DNA of 64,000 nucleotides from Pseudisothecium myosuroides. Lineage: Eukaryota > Streptophyta > Bryopsida > Hypnales > Lembophyllaceae. Both the position numbers and the translations under genes were made by a program. The notes beneath the pieces are model-generated. The model saw only the letters and a list, made by a program, of their open reading frames with translations. It searched no databases and had not been told where the DNA came from. Shown here one piece after another: positions 49,603 to 61,670 of the stretch. The DNA lies in NCBI GenBank assembly GCA_951799445.1, contig OX637287.1, positions 35,989,724-36,053,723 on the forward strand. The letters run 5' to 3'. Numbering within the stretch: position 1 is the first letter of the stretch; every line of letters begins with the position of its first letter.

Positions 49603-50519
49603 CCCCGAAAAGACTGTCTGTCCCCTCGGAGAACAATATGGGTCCAGGTAGGTTCCTATTGTCTCAATTTGTAGTGAATTTTTTGGAATTTTTCAAGGTT
49701 GTGTAGTATTGCGAGAACATTGTGGATATATAATTTTTATTTCAATCGGTGTCTGGGAGCAAAATTTATGGCACAATAAGCCCAAAATAGAGATTGGTGG
49801 GCAACACAAAAAAACCACAAAAAATCAAAATAAGTTTTAAATTTTTTTCCTGGAATATTATATTTTTATCTACACGTGAAGCTTTGATTCATTGAGTTTG
49901 AACTTGTGATGAAAAAATTATGGACAATCTTAGTTTTTTAGGCAATCTAAGCATCTTCTAGAAAGAATAACTCATTGGATTCAATTTTGAATGCAATTTT
50001 TACAATTCTCCAAAAAAAATTGTTAGACATGGTAAAACTTGTTTGCTAGGACAATCTAACTATTGGGGATATTGCGTTTCAATTCCATCTTAAAGCAATT
50101 AATGGTTTCATTTTTCTTTCATTTTTTAACCTACTTTTGCTTAACAATTTTTTAATGAGTGAATTTTTTTTTTATTTCCTAAATTTTTTTTCCTAGATTC
50201 TCAACTCAAATATTCAACATAAAAAATTTAAAAATCAAAATCAATAGTACAAAAATTTTAAGTTAAGAAGATTCAAAACCAAAAAATCTAGACAAACAAG
50301 GTACAAAAAAACTTATTTTTCTTACTTTGGATGCAAATGTCTTGCAATCTATGCAATCAAAGTTTCTGAATTTTCTTCCATACTTACTTGTACTATTCTG
50401 GTATAAGATCCTATTGTAAAATATGCAATTTTTTTTTTTTTTTAAGTTTTTGCTCTTTGCAATAAAAATGTCAGTTTTGACTGTTGTTTGATGGAAAAAA
50501 AACCTCGGTCCTTAAGGGG
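49603..50519 (+). mobile_element. TTAA-flanked element, copy G (old)
   Basis: A 917-bp diverged copy with ends CCCCGAAAAGACTG and GGTCCTTAAGGGG. Left flank TTAA (49599-49602), right flank TTTA. It keeps CCTCGGTCCTT near the right end and the GGTAGGTTCC and TTTTTTGGAATTTTT landmarks near the left. Non-coding. Confidence 0.8.
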
Positions 50520-50529
50520 TTTATGTTTG

Positions 50530-52895
50530 CAAATATTGAATTAGATACAATAACAACACTCCAAACATTATGAAAAAATGGCTATAATATAACAAAAAAG
50601 AATCCTTGTAAAGATTCTTAATTTAAATATTTATGTTCAGAAACTTTTATTTAGAACATTTAACAAAATGATGTTTTAGTGAACCTTTTTTTTACCAATT
50701 TATAATTTATTTATTTTATCTATTTATTATTATTTTTAAGCATTCAGTCATTAATCATCCATTATAAAAGTCTAAAAAGAGTCTACATTGTTACACCTAT
50801 ACAACTATTTTCAATGTTTTAGAGATAAAACCTATTAATAATAGATCCAACTTTCTTCAATGCATGATTTTGTAGGTGATTTTCTAGGGCCCACACGTCC
50901 TGTTAAAAATTTGTATGTAAAAGCTCATGGGTACTAGGGTTATGAGCCGAAGATAGCCAAAGTGGAACAAAAACAGACACTCTTTCTTGCAACGACCCAA
51001 GTGCGATGGCAAGGAAGGCCTGCTTGCATGAACGTGGAGAACATAAAATAATTTATTTTTAGATATCCTTTGATAAAAACATATTTGACTACTATAGGAA
51101 TATACCACAAAATCTTTAGCTAAAAATCATTATTTACACCGCTCAATAGTATAAAAAATCCCTAAACGTCAAAGTGTGACAAACTAACAAAATTGACTTT
51201 TAAATATTAAATGATTTTTAAGTTATTGAAAATAAGGAATACAAATTTATCCAAGACATCTAGAAATATATTTTTTGTTTTTGGCATTAAATTCATAATT
51301 CAAAAGTTATAGTGTTCCAAAATCAAAACGCAACCAAATTGGCAAGTGTTTCTTGCAATTATGAAATTGTTTTTATTGTGGGATGTCAATTTTATCATGT
51401 GCATTCAAATTTGTGCAAAAGTAATAAATCTAATTTTCTAAGGTGTAATGCCTTTGCTCATGTGATTGCTTTGGATTTTTGTTAGTTCTTATAGCATGTG
51501 TTTGAATTTCCTTTGAACCTAAAATTTGAAAATAAACAAAGGTGTCTTAAATTCCCAAACCACCTTTCTTCTAAAGACTAATAGGGTCTTAAATGATACT
51601 ACATATCAAAATTTTGTATAATTGAAAGGTGCCTAAAATTCCTTCAACCAAAAATAATATCTACAATTAAAAACTTCAATCACACTCTTGTGTCCAGTTA
51701 AAATATAAGGAGTGAACTCCCCAAGTTTCAAATACCATATTGCTCATTCACAAAGTACGCTTGTGGGAGGCATGCTTATTAGCCAATTTCACTCAATTAC
51801 TTTAAACACATTATCCTTGCTTAAAAGGCATTATGAATGCGGTTGGTAACAATAATCCAAAATTTAGTCATTTGCCCTTGTTAGATGACATATTGAAAGA
51901 AAATCATTTATATTGTCTATCAAAGCACTAACTAGGAAAAATTTCAATCATATCTTGATATGTATTGAGTTTTGTTTGGTAGAGAGCAAAGCCGTAGTTA
52001 GTAGAGTACCGTATACAATTCGATGTATAAAATAACATTTTGAACCAAACAAAGCCTATGAAGATCATTTTTCTATCTTCATGTATCCATTGATATATTA
52101 CATGAATTTTCATGAAGCTTCCTCAATAAATGTTAATTGAATGAAGTATATTTATCACAACATTCATCATCCATCCATTGGATGGTTCAACACTTAAGAA
52201 TTAACCTCTAAAGGATGCTGCAGATGTTTTGAGTCCTTAATTTCAGATTGTAGGATGGGAAAAAAATGTTTTTTCATCCAATTCTTTTTAAAGTTGCTTG
52301 AGTACATTCTCAGTAAATAGGTATTGCAAATCCCCTCATTATGGTATTATTGTTTTCTTTAAAGAAGAAGATGCTCAATACATATATCACCCTTGTAGTA
52401 TATTTTGTCCATTTCTTGCTATTTACTCTTGATGTGAATTTTAGCCATACAAATGAAATTTTAAGAATTTGAGTCCAACTAATGAAATGAAGATTGTCAA
52501 GTTTAATTTCTATTCCAACTTGGAAATTTTGAAAAATTTGTAAATTTTAATATTTTATAACAATAATGAACTTTGGGCCTATAACCATAGTTTGTTGATT
52601 GTCTAATTTTGAGTGACATAGTAATTTTGGTTTACAATATGTTGTTATACACATAATATATTTCAGATTTTTTGAGTATATTTTGTATTTGATTTTAGTT
52701 TTTTTCATTTAAGAAAAAAAATTCAGAGTAATTTCAAATTTTTGGGGATAAATTTGAAATTTTTTTGGCTTGTAGAAGACATATGGATTCAATTTTGAAA
52801 AATAATTTCAAAATTTTTCATTCATATCTAATTGCAAAATGGAAGAAAACAAAAAAATGGTCAATAAAGCTAGAAAATCAATGGTCATAGGCTTG
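50530..52895. other. AT-rich spacer
   Basis: No gene supported. At 52195-52212 TTAACCTCTAAAGGATGC resembles a worn TTAA-element end, but no partner end was found. Confidence 0.5.
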
Positions 52896-52903
52896 TCCTT
52901 TAA

Positions 52904-53822
52904 CCCCTAAAGGACCAAGGCTTTTTTTCTGCCAAAAAACACTCAAAACTATCATATCTATAGCAAAGAGTAAAAAAAATTGAAAATTGTTTTTTTTTCA
53001 CATCTAACCGTAGGATCTTACACCCTAACTAGTATAAGAGTGTGTAGAAAAAAAAATCAGAATTTTTGACCACACAGATTGCAAGATATCTGCGTTTAAA
53101 ATGTAAAAAACAAGTTTTTCAGCACATTGCGGGACTAGATTTTTTTACTTTGAACATTTTTAACTTAAAAGTTTGCACTATAGAGTATTGAGCTTTAAAT
53201 CTTTCTAGTGGAGAATTGAGTTGACAGTCTAGGGAAAAAAAAAAAAAAAACTTAATTATCATTCTTAAAAAAATTGTTAAGTAGAAGTAGGTATGAGATA
53301 GAAGGAAAATCTAAAATATTCATATATTTCAAATGGAATTAAAATGCACTAATTCCAATGGTGAGATTGTTCAATCAAGTAAATCAGACTATGTCAAAAA
53401 AAATTGAAAATTTGAAAAAATTGCATTCAGAAATGAATCCTACCAGTTATTTTTTTCAAGAAGATGCTCTAATTGCCCGATAAACAAGAATGTCCATAAC
53501 TTTCTCATAACAAATCCAAATGAAATGAATCAAAGCATTCCAAATAGAAAAAAATATAATCTATAAGATAAAAATATTAAAAAAATTCAAACTTTTGTCC
53601 ATTTTTTTTGCTGCCTGAGCTGCCCCCCGTCCCCTGTTTTGAGCTTAATTGGTCATAACTTTTTTTCCCGGGCACCGATTGTGAAAAAAATAATATTCCC
53701 GCAAAGATTATCAGTTTTTTTATCTTCAAAAAAAGTTTCAAAAAATCACAACAAAATTTCAGCCCGTAGGTACCTGCCCAAAAACACATTTGTTCCCCGA
53801 AGGGACAACGGTCCTTTAGGGG
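52904..53822 (-). mobile_element. TTAA-flanked element, copy D (inverted)
   Basis: A 919-bp copy in the reverse orientation to A-C, with perfect CCCCTAAAGGACC ends and TTAA on both sides (52900-52903, 53823-53826). ORFs of 64 and 70 codons within are not protein-like. It is one of the best-preserved copies. Confidence 0.88.
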
Positions 53823-54001
53823 TTAAGGATTAATCTATTTTTTGTCTTCAAAAAGACAACAAAGAGATTACAAACTAGACCAGCACCCTAATTTTTTATT
53901 TATTTTAAATGCATCAATTTTTTAATATTTGGTTGTGATTTGTAGAAACAATATTGAGTACATGTAGAATGACGTTTTTAGTTTACACCTAATCTTTTGT
54001 A

Positions 54002-54561
54002 CTACCTCCGTCCCAAAATGATCTTCCTATTGGACAAAATGTTCCAAATTAAGGCTAAAAATAACATTTTTAAAAACCGGTTTATGCTATAAGTAGGGTT
54101 CAAGGTTCTTTTCGCTTGCTAGAAATTTTGAATTTCAAAGCCTTTTTTAAAGTGTAGTTTTGGAATATTGAAAAGTGGAATATTTTGAGCATTTTCAAAG
54201 AGCACCAATGGGCACTTAATTGTTGAGTGTGAAGTCATCATTTTGTAGGCATTTAATACAAACCTAAGACCATGTGTGGACCTCGATTCCACCTTTGAAA
54301 GCTTCACCTCCTTCAATTGGGCAATATTAAAGAGAAGCAAAAAATAAGAATGAACAATGTTGATTGACCCCTTTAATCATTTCATTTGTCTTTCAATTGA
54401 TGATTGCATAGATGGAGGGGGAACTGCTACTCGGAGTTGTTTTGCTGGTCCTCAATAGTAATTGAAAGCCAAATGTGACCAATTTGCAAATCACGAAGTG
54501 CAACAGAAAGATCATTTGGGGACAAAAAATAAAAGCCAACAGGAAGATGGGACGGAGGGAG
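54002..54561. mobile_element. Stowaway/mariner-like element 3
   Basis: A 560-bp element with CTACCTCCGTCCCA at the left and TGGGACGGAGGGAG at the right, flanked by TA (54000-54001, 54562-54563). The terminal repeats continue into ATCTTCCT. No transposase visible. Confidence 0.85.
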
Positions 54562-54569
54562 TATAAAAT

Positions 54570-55700
54570 TGAAGTTGTTCAATAAGTGTTTATACTCTTA
54601 AAAAAATAATGCTATTTAAATCATGTGTGTATGTAATCATATGATATAGTAGAAAAGGACTATTTTGCTATAGTTTGAATATTTTTTTTATTTCATAAAA
54701 TATTCAGAAGTAAAAATACAAGAACGTTCTTTTGAACATATAAAATAATCCAAATGATGATTGTGTCAAAACAAAAAATGTACATATTATTCATGTCAAG
54801 GGAGCTATATAAGCTATTTTTTAAATTGAGTGTTTAATTTTTTTATAGAATAAATCATAATTTGTCAATACTCAATTAATTAATTAAAAAATTAACCTAT
54901 TTTGGGTTCAAGATTTAATTACTAAAAATTCTTTTTAATAATTGTATGCTTGAGAAGTATAAAAAATTTGGATAAAAATATCCTTTTAAAGTGCTACATT
55001 GTAAAAAAATAACTAAATTTAGTTTTAAAATTGGTGATTTACTTCTTTTTAAGGATTTTACCTATAAAAAATTTTCTCCGGTATATTAAAGGGACATATT
55101 GCAATACTAATCATCCATAAATTTAAAAAAAATGACAACATCAAAGTAATTTATAGCTATAAAAGTTCAGAAAAGGACTCTAGACCTAGTCTGAGTAAAG
55201 TAATCCCAATGGTACCTTTGAGTGTAGTTTGATCCAACCACTACAAGAGAAAGGAATGTTTTAAGTGAGTTTTTAAATATAGTCCTAGACATAAGATTAT
55301 AAGTAATGACCTCTAAGGAGATATTTAGCAAAATTTGACTAGAAAGACATGTGTTTCTAGTAAAATTTTGTTGAAAATCTCCTTAAAAAATGTTGCAAGA
55401 TTGAGTATTAGAGGTGGTCAAAATCTACAATATAACTTTAATGTTAATTCTCACCTCCTTGATGATGTTCTAAAGTTTAAATAACTTTCCTAAGACATTT
55501 CCATAGCACTCTAGTTCCTAAAACAATTTTTGTTGCATATTTTTGACAAAAAATTGATTTATAAGTTATTGAAAAAAATTTAGAATGAAACTATTACAAA
55601 TTTTCAAGGAATAACTATATATAACTAAAAAAAATTTGAGGTTTTAATTTTCTTAAATAAATTGTCTTCAAGTTCAAGAGATTTGAAGCTTTTTGTTTGA
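54570..55700. other. AT-rich spacer
   Basis: No gene, RNA gene or transposon termini recognised. Confidence 0.55.
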
Positions 55701-55708
55701 TGTACTTA

Positions 55709-56261
55709 GGGCCGCTTTACACCTAGAGGCTGGGCCAGTTCACCTTCAAGCCAATTGCACAAAATTTCAGCCTTTTCTGGGTTAGAGGCCATCTTCAACA
55801 ACCCACTAGAATAAGATAATAACGGAGGCCAATTCTCCCATATGTAAAGGCTTTGAGGCCAAGAAGCTGGCCCGAATCAATAAAACCTACAAAAAAAAGG
55901 GGCTGAAATTTTCAGCGCTACTTTACACCTAGAGGCTAGGCCAATTGCCCTTGAAGCCGTTTGCACACTGAAATCTGTGGCTTTGATTTGTTGAAAAAGT
56001 AATATTTTATAAAAAAAAAATTTTAATTGAAATTTGACATTGGCCCTAAGGCCAAGAATTCCAAATTTGGTGCACCCAATTTAGCGAGCTCAGGCCATGT
56101 TAGATCATGTCTTTTTTGAATAAAAGATTCATTCCACAAAATTGGCCCAGCCTCTAGGTGTAAAGGAGTTGGAGCTGATTACAAAGTTCTATCTAATCAC
56201 AAGTGAGGATTTTTGGCCTTAGCAGAGCAAATTGGATCGGCCTCTAAATGTAAAGCGGCCT
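55709..56261. mobile_element. PIF/Harbinger-like nested foldback element
   Basis: The outer ends are GGGCCGCTTTACACCTAGAGG and the inverted CCTCTAAATGTAAAGCGGCCT, flanked by TTA on both sides (55706-55708, 56262-56264). A second pair lies inside at about 55915 (GCTACTTTACACCTAGAGGC) and 56168 (GCCTCTAGGTGTAAAGGAG). GGG-type ends with a 3-bp TTA/TWA duplication fit PIF/Harbinger MITEs. Either one copy inserted in another or the ends were duplicated. Confidence 0.75.
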
Positions 56262-56324
56262 TTAAACTAGACCATAGTAAATTATTGATGAATAAATTAT
56301 TTTATATTTTATTTGCTTTTACAT

Positions 56325-57165
56325 AATTCCTAAAGTTCCAAGGCCATTTTTCTATCAATAACCACTCAAAAACACCATTTCCAATGCAAAGAAAAAAATT
56401 TGAACATTTTTTTCTTTTGTATATGTAACCATAGGAGTGAGCGATAGACTAGCATGAAAATATTTGGAAGATATTTCAAAAACTTTGACTGCATAAATTA
56501 CATGATATAAGCATTTAAAGTGAAGAAAACAAGTTTTTCACTATCTAGTTTGCCTAAATTATAAGGCTTTGAATCCTCTTTAACTTAAAATTTTTATACT
56601 ATAGATTTTGAAGAATTAAGTTGAGAGTTTGAAAAAAAAATTAAAACTCCACCTCTTGACTTTCATTCCTTAAGAATCAAGTTGTGTCAAGATAGAAGGA
56701 AAACTAAACTACTAATTGCTCCAAGATAGAATTGAAACAGAATAATACCAATGGTAAGATTGTTTTAGAAAGCAAACTAAACCATGTGGTATTTTCTTTT
56801 AAATTATGGAAATTTAATTAAGACGTGAATCCAATATATTATTTTTTCAAAAGAATTCTAAGATTGCCGCAAAACAAGATGCTCTATGAGTTTTACATCA
56901 CTTATCTAAATAAAGAGTGACTAAAATCATTCTACACAAATAAAAATATAATCTATAAAAAATTTATTCATTATTAATTCAATTTTTTGTTGTTAATGCC
57001 CATCCTTATCTGATTTTTTTTGGATGACATAACTTTTGCTCCCAACCACTAATTGAAATAAAAATTATATTTTTCCAAAACAATCATTTTTTCTACCTTA
57101 GGAAAAATCCAAAATATCATGCCAAAAATTGAGATTATAGGAACCTACCCCAAGGAACTCGTGGA
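56325..57165 (-). mobile_element. TTAA-element, copy H (heavily decayed)
   Basis: The left end reads TTCCTAAAGTTCC. The interior follows copy D in order (AAACACCATTT, ACCATAGGA, GTTTTTCACTAT, CTAAATTACTA, ACTTTTGCTCCCAACCACT). The right end stops near CCCAAGGAACTC without a clear terminus or TTAA. Confidence 0.6.
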
Positions 57166-57697
57166 AATCATATCATTTTGTATTGCTAATAAAATGTGTT
57201 GTAAACTAGATGTACAGACACATACTTATGCCTAAAGGCACATCTATACAACAATAGGGCATGAATACTAACCATCCAATAGTTAGCATGTGGAATTTTC
57301 TAATGTGCTTCTACTTTCAAATAGGCCTACTCTTGCCAAACATGTCGAGCAACAAGAGATACCTTTGACTAAATATTTGGAAATATATCATCAAATACAA
57401 ACCATTGAGACTCGAACTCTAAGCTCTCAAATACTTCATACACACAAAAACAAGACTTGAAGAGAACGAAGAAGGCTAAAGGATGGCCAAGGATACGTAG
57501 AAACCACTTCAAACCAACCTTCCAAAGCCTTATTTACACTTCAATTGCAAATACTAGTCCAGCACCCTTCCAATAGTCGATACATGACCATTTAAGTTAC
57601 ACCAAGGTTAAAATTAGTCCCTACTAATACTAGATAGAATGAACATGCTATTTGCTTATGGTAGTGTATTTACATTTAGTCTCCAAAAGACCTTTAA

Positions 57698-57896
57698 CCC
57701 CTAAATGCTCTAATGTCCATATTTTAGCTATATGATGAATAAATTGCTTGAAGGTCAAGTTTTGTCCGAATGACTTCACATTCATCCAAAATAATGTTTG
57801 ATTCCTCAAAAAAATCCTCTATGACCAATTTGATGAAATTGAAATAATTATTCTATATCTGTGCAAATATATATGCAAAATTTGGCCATTTAAGGG
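57698..57896. mobile_element. Short TTAA-flanked element, copy I
   Basis: A 199-bp element with CCCCTAAATG and the inverted CATTTAAGGG, flanked by TTAA on both sides (57694-57697, 57897-57900). The interior differs from the 920-bp family, so it is a second family that uses the same target. A GCACATTTAGGGGTTCA fragment at 59712-59728 may be a broken end of the same type. Confidence 0.7.
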
Positions 57897-57904
57897 TTAA
57901 GGCC

Positions 57905-58750
57905 TTAAACTCTAAGTTCTCCTTCAAGCATTCATTATGTGGATGATAAATCTTGTAAAAAATGCACTTTATCCAATTAATATACATTGAGGAAGCTTAA
58001 AAAACAATCATGTAAAATATCAATGGAAAGAAGAAAAAATGTTTGTTATAAGTCAATGATATATATATAATTGGAAGAGTTTCAATTTTTTATTATAGAT
58101 TTCAAGAACAATCTTATTACCTTTAGTTCAAATGCTCATCTAAAGTTAAATTGCTTAGGTGTTAAGGGTCAATAAGGTAGACACACTCATTCCCATCCTT
58201 GTACCCCATTTTGTCATCATGTGCCATTGTTGCACATTTTCTTTCTATAATGTGCTCCATTGATACATGATGAAAGAATGGGGTACAAGGACACAAAAAT
58301 GGGTTCATGATTTTTCTATTGAAGATTTTTTGCAAGGCCATCCATTGCAAATCTTAATTGTTTAGTATGAAAGGCTCATGCAGATCATGTGTTACATGGA
58401 ATCTTGATGGAAAAATCACATTGAAAATTCATTGAAAAAAATTTAGAGTAGATTTTGAGAAGTTGTAAATCTATCATAATTATGCAATTTATATCTTTTA
58501 GCTTTATATATTTTCCATAATTTCAATTTTAGATTTGACATGTAAAAAGTGGATTGAAAGACTTCCAATCACTTTCACATTTTGAACACCATGTTGATCA
58601 AATATTATTGAATCTTTCAATTCATAAATGATATAATTGTGTTTTCTTTTCTAATGTGATCCATAACACATCTAATTTGAATTCATACGGTTATAATTTT
58701 AAAACATCAATAAAACTAATAAAATACAGTTTTTTAATTTAGTTTTGAGC
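57905..58750. other. AT-rich spacer with R3 copy 2
   Basis: 58195-58290 contains a small inverted pair (CCTTGTACCCCATT / AATGGGGTACAAGG). About 58309-58715 is the diverged partner of 27376-27770. No gene. Confidence 0.6.
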
Positions 58751-58759
58751 AAAGTTTAA

Positions 58760-59690
58760 CCCCTAAAGGACCATTGTCCCTACGGGGGACAAATGCGATT
58801 TCGGGCAGGTACCTACGTGCTGAAATTTTCTCCTGATTTTTTGAAACTTTTTTTGGAGGTAGAAAAACTGATTAGCTTCAAGGGAATATAATTTTTTTCA
58901 CAATCGGTGCCCGGGAAAAAAAGTTACGACCATATAAGCTCAAAACATGCTACGGGGGGCAGCTCGGGCAGCAAAAAAAAAAGGGACAAAAATTTGAATT
59001 TTTTTTTTAATATTTTTTTTCTCATAGATTATATTTTTGGCTTTCCGGAAAGCTTTGATTCATTTCATTTGGATATGTTATGAGAAAGTTATGGACATTC
59101 TTGTTTTTCGGGCAGTTAAAGCATCTTCTTGAAAAAAATAACTTTGGAATTCATTTCTGAATGCAATTTTTCAAATTTTTCAAATTTTTTTTTTGGATGG
59201 TCTGATTTACTTGTTAGAACAATCTCACCATTGGGATTAGTGCATTTTAAGTCCATCTAAAATATATGAATGTTTTAGATTTTCCTTCTATCTTGTACCT
59301 ACATCTACTTAACAAATTTTTTAAGAATGATAATTAAGTTTTTTTTGAATATTATTTTTTTTCTAGACTCTCAACTCAATTCTCTACTATAAAAAATAAA
59401 AGCTCAAAACTCTGTAGTGCAAAAATTTTAAGTTAAAAATGTTTAAAGTCAAAAAAGCTAGTCCCGCAATGTGCTGAAAAACTTGTTTTTTTCACTTTAA
59501 ATGCAAATATCTTGCAATCTGTGCAGTCAAAAATTCTAAAAAAAATTCCACACATTTTTATACTAGTTAGGTGTAAGATCCTACGGTTGGATGTGAAAAA
59601 TAAACATTTTTCAATTTTTTTAATTCTTTGCTATAGAAATGGCAGTTTTCAATGTTTTTTGGCAGAAAAAAGGCCTCGGTCCTTTAGGGG
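58760..59690 (+). mobile_element. TTAA-flanked element, copy C
   Basis: A 931-bp element with perfect CCCCTAAAGGACC / GGTCCTTTAGGGG ends and TTAA on both sides (58756-58759, 59691-59694). It is the same length as copy B and almost collinear with it. Non-coding. Confidence 0.9.
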
Positions 59691-59699
59691 TTAAAGAGC

Positions 59700-60580
59700 T
59701 CAAAAAAGGTCACGCACATTTAGGGGTTCAAAAATTGTTGCCAAATCCTTAATAAAAAAAACTAGTACTTATAGGATGGAGGAAGTAATTGATAGTACAA
59801 ACTAGAATTTGAAAAAGATACATATTCTATATAATAATTGAAATAACACAATATTAATGAAATCAGTTTGAGTACAGCAAAAGACCTGTCATTAAAATAA
59901 AAATATTTAGTAAATAAATCACATTGTGAAATATTAAAATAGTATAAAAATGAATACTCAAATAATACTATTTTTTCTAAAATATCATTTAAATATTTTA
60001 AATATTTGTATACAATATTTATATAGGAATTAATAATAAAACTACTAGATTACTGAAATTTAGGATTTTGCAAAACATTAATTCTATATTATGACATTCT
60101 ATTGCTACCTATGCAGTCACTCACCTATGTCAATACAAGAAAAATTTGTATAATTATTTGCATGTAGGGGTTACATATTTCCTTGCCAATGATTAACCCT
60201 AGAAAGATGCAACTATATCTTCAAGGTAATTAAACACTAATTATTATATTTGAGGATGCATAGATGTATTCTTTGTTTCTACAATTTCTTTGAAAATCAT
60301 TCAATAAACATTTTTAGTCCTCAACGCCTTTATTGAGTTAAGGTACATCCACCCCTTCCCAACTTTGTACCTTCAAACACTTTTGAAATATAGAAATGTT
60401 AGTTGTGCAAAATGTTTAGCTGCATACATGAATAAAAAAAAAAAACTTTAAATACATCATGTTATTGAACTTCAAAAATTCATGTTGTAAACATCTAAAT
60501 TTAAAAAGTCGCCAATTTTTATTTATTTTTTAAATGTTTGTGGAGGGCACATGAGATCACCTTTTTTTTGGCGATCTCGA
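59700..60580. other. AT-rich spacer
   Basis: No gene. At 60193-60209 TTAACCCTAGAAAGATGC begins like a piggyBac terminus, without a visible partner. The composition shifts to GC-richer sequence near 60.55 kb, where the 5' region of the next broken gene seems to begin. Confidence 0.5.
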
Positions 60581-60986
60581 ATGAGACCTCAAGTATCTCC
60601 TCGCTGTTTGCGCGGGGTGTCTTCAGTAGTGTCACCTCCACTGATCCTTCGAGTTCTTTTTCTTTGGATCCTTCACCATCGCTTCTCTCGCTTGCACACC
60701 ACTAGTTGTTCCCTGCGCTGCTGAATGCCAAGTTTCTTGCGGTTATTTTATGTGCATGTTTGTGCAGATATCGCTTCCCTCACCAGACCCATGTAATTGC
60801 ATATTTTTGACTCTGTTTGTAGTCTTTTTCGTATGGATTGCGTTGAAGGTAGGAAGTTAGGCTTACTTAAGGTCTATAGCCGTATGATCTTGTGCTGGAA
60901 GATTTATTTATCATTTGTGTGGAAGACATGCGCGCGTTCAAGATCTTAGTTAGTCATTTCGTGTTTTTTTATTTCTGCACATTCTT

Positions 60987-61185
60987 GACTGAGGCGATGA
61001 GTCGCGTTAGCATTAGACTAAGACTGAGGCGATGAGTCGTGTTAGCATTACTCTTAGTGAGCACAAAATTGACTGAGGCGATGAGTTTCATTCTTGACAT
61101 TCCAGACACTAAAATTACACTGGATTAATTTGTCGTGATTACATTCTTGACATCTTGACTAAGGCGATGAGTCGTGTTAGCATTA
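60987..61185 (+). repeat. Short direct repeats GACTGAGGCGATGAGTCG...
   Basis: Units at 60987-61015, 61022-61050, 61071-61086 (partial) and 61157-61185 share GACTGAGGCGATGAGTCGYG followed by TTAGCATTA. They lie in the presumed 5' region of the ORF at 61.7 kb. The spacers also repeat CATTCTTGAC. Their function is unknown. Confidence 0.85.
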
Positions 61186-61670
61186 AGATTAGTGTCTGGA
61201 AACGAGTCCAGAAGCCTTCCGCCAACGACGTAGCCGCAGAATCTAGGACATGGCGTCTTCTGAACGAAGGAACGAGTAATAATCACTTGGATTTAAAAAG
61301 AAAATCTAAAGTGGCCATCATTAGCTGAAGATAGGTTCAGGTGAAGATAGCGAAGCAACGTTCGTTCTATTAGCACATTCGTTTCATAATTTTACTTCTA
61401 TCACCTGCCGACAGAGATAGGAAGGCTTCTTGAAACTCTTGTAATTTCCTCCGGTTAAAATGCGTGCTAGCTTACAATTACTTGGAACGCGCCGGGGGCT
61501 TTCTAATTTAAACTACTGTGTCTACGCTACTTGGACTTAATTGAGTATAGAAGACGTAATCATAAGATATGACTTGATGAACAATTTTACCTGCTGGTTT
61601 TATCAGGTGTTAACCGAACTCTTTAAAACACTGTGACGGTTACCTGCAAAGTTCAACGAGCAACCATTTC

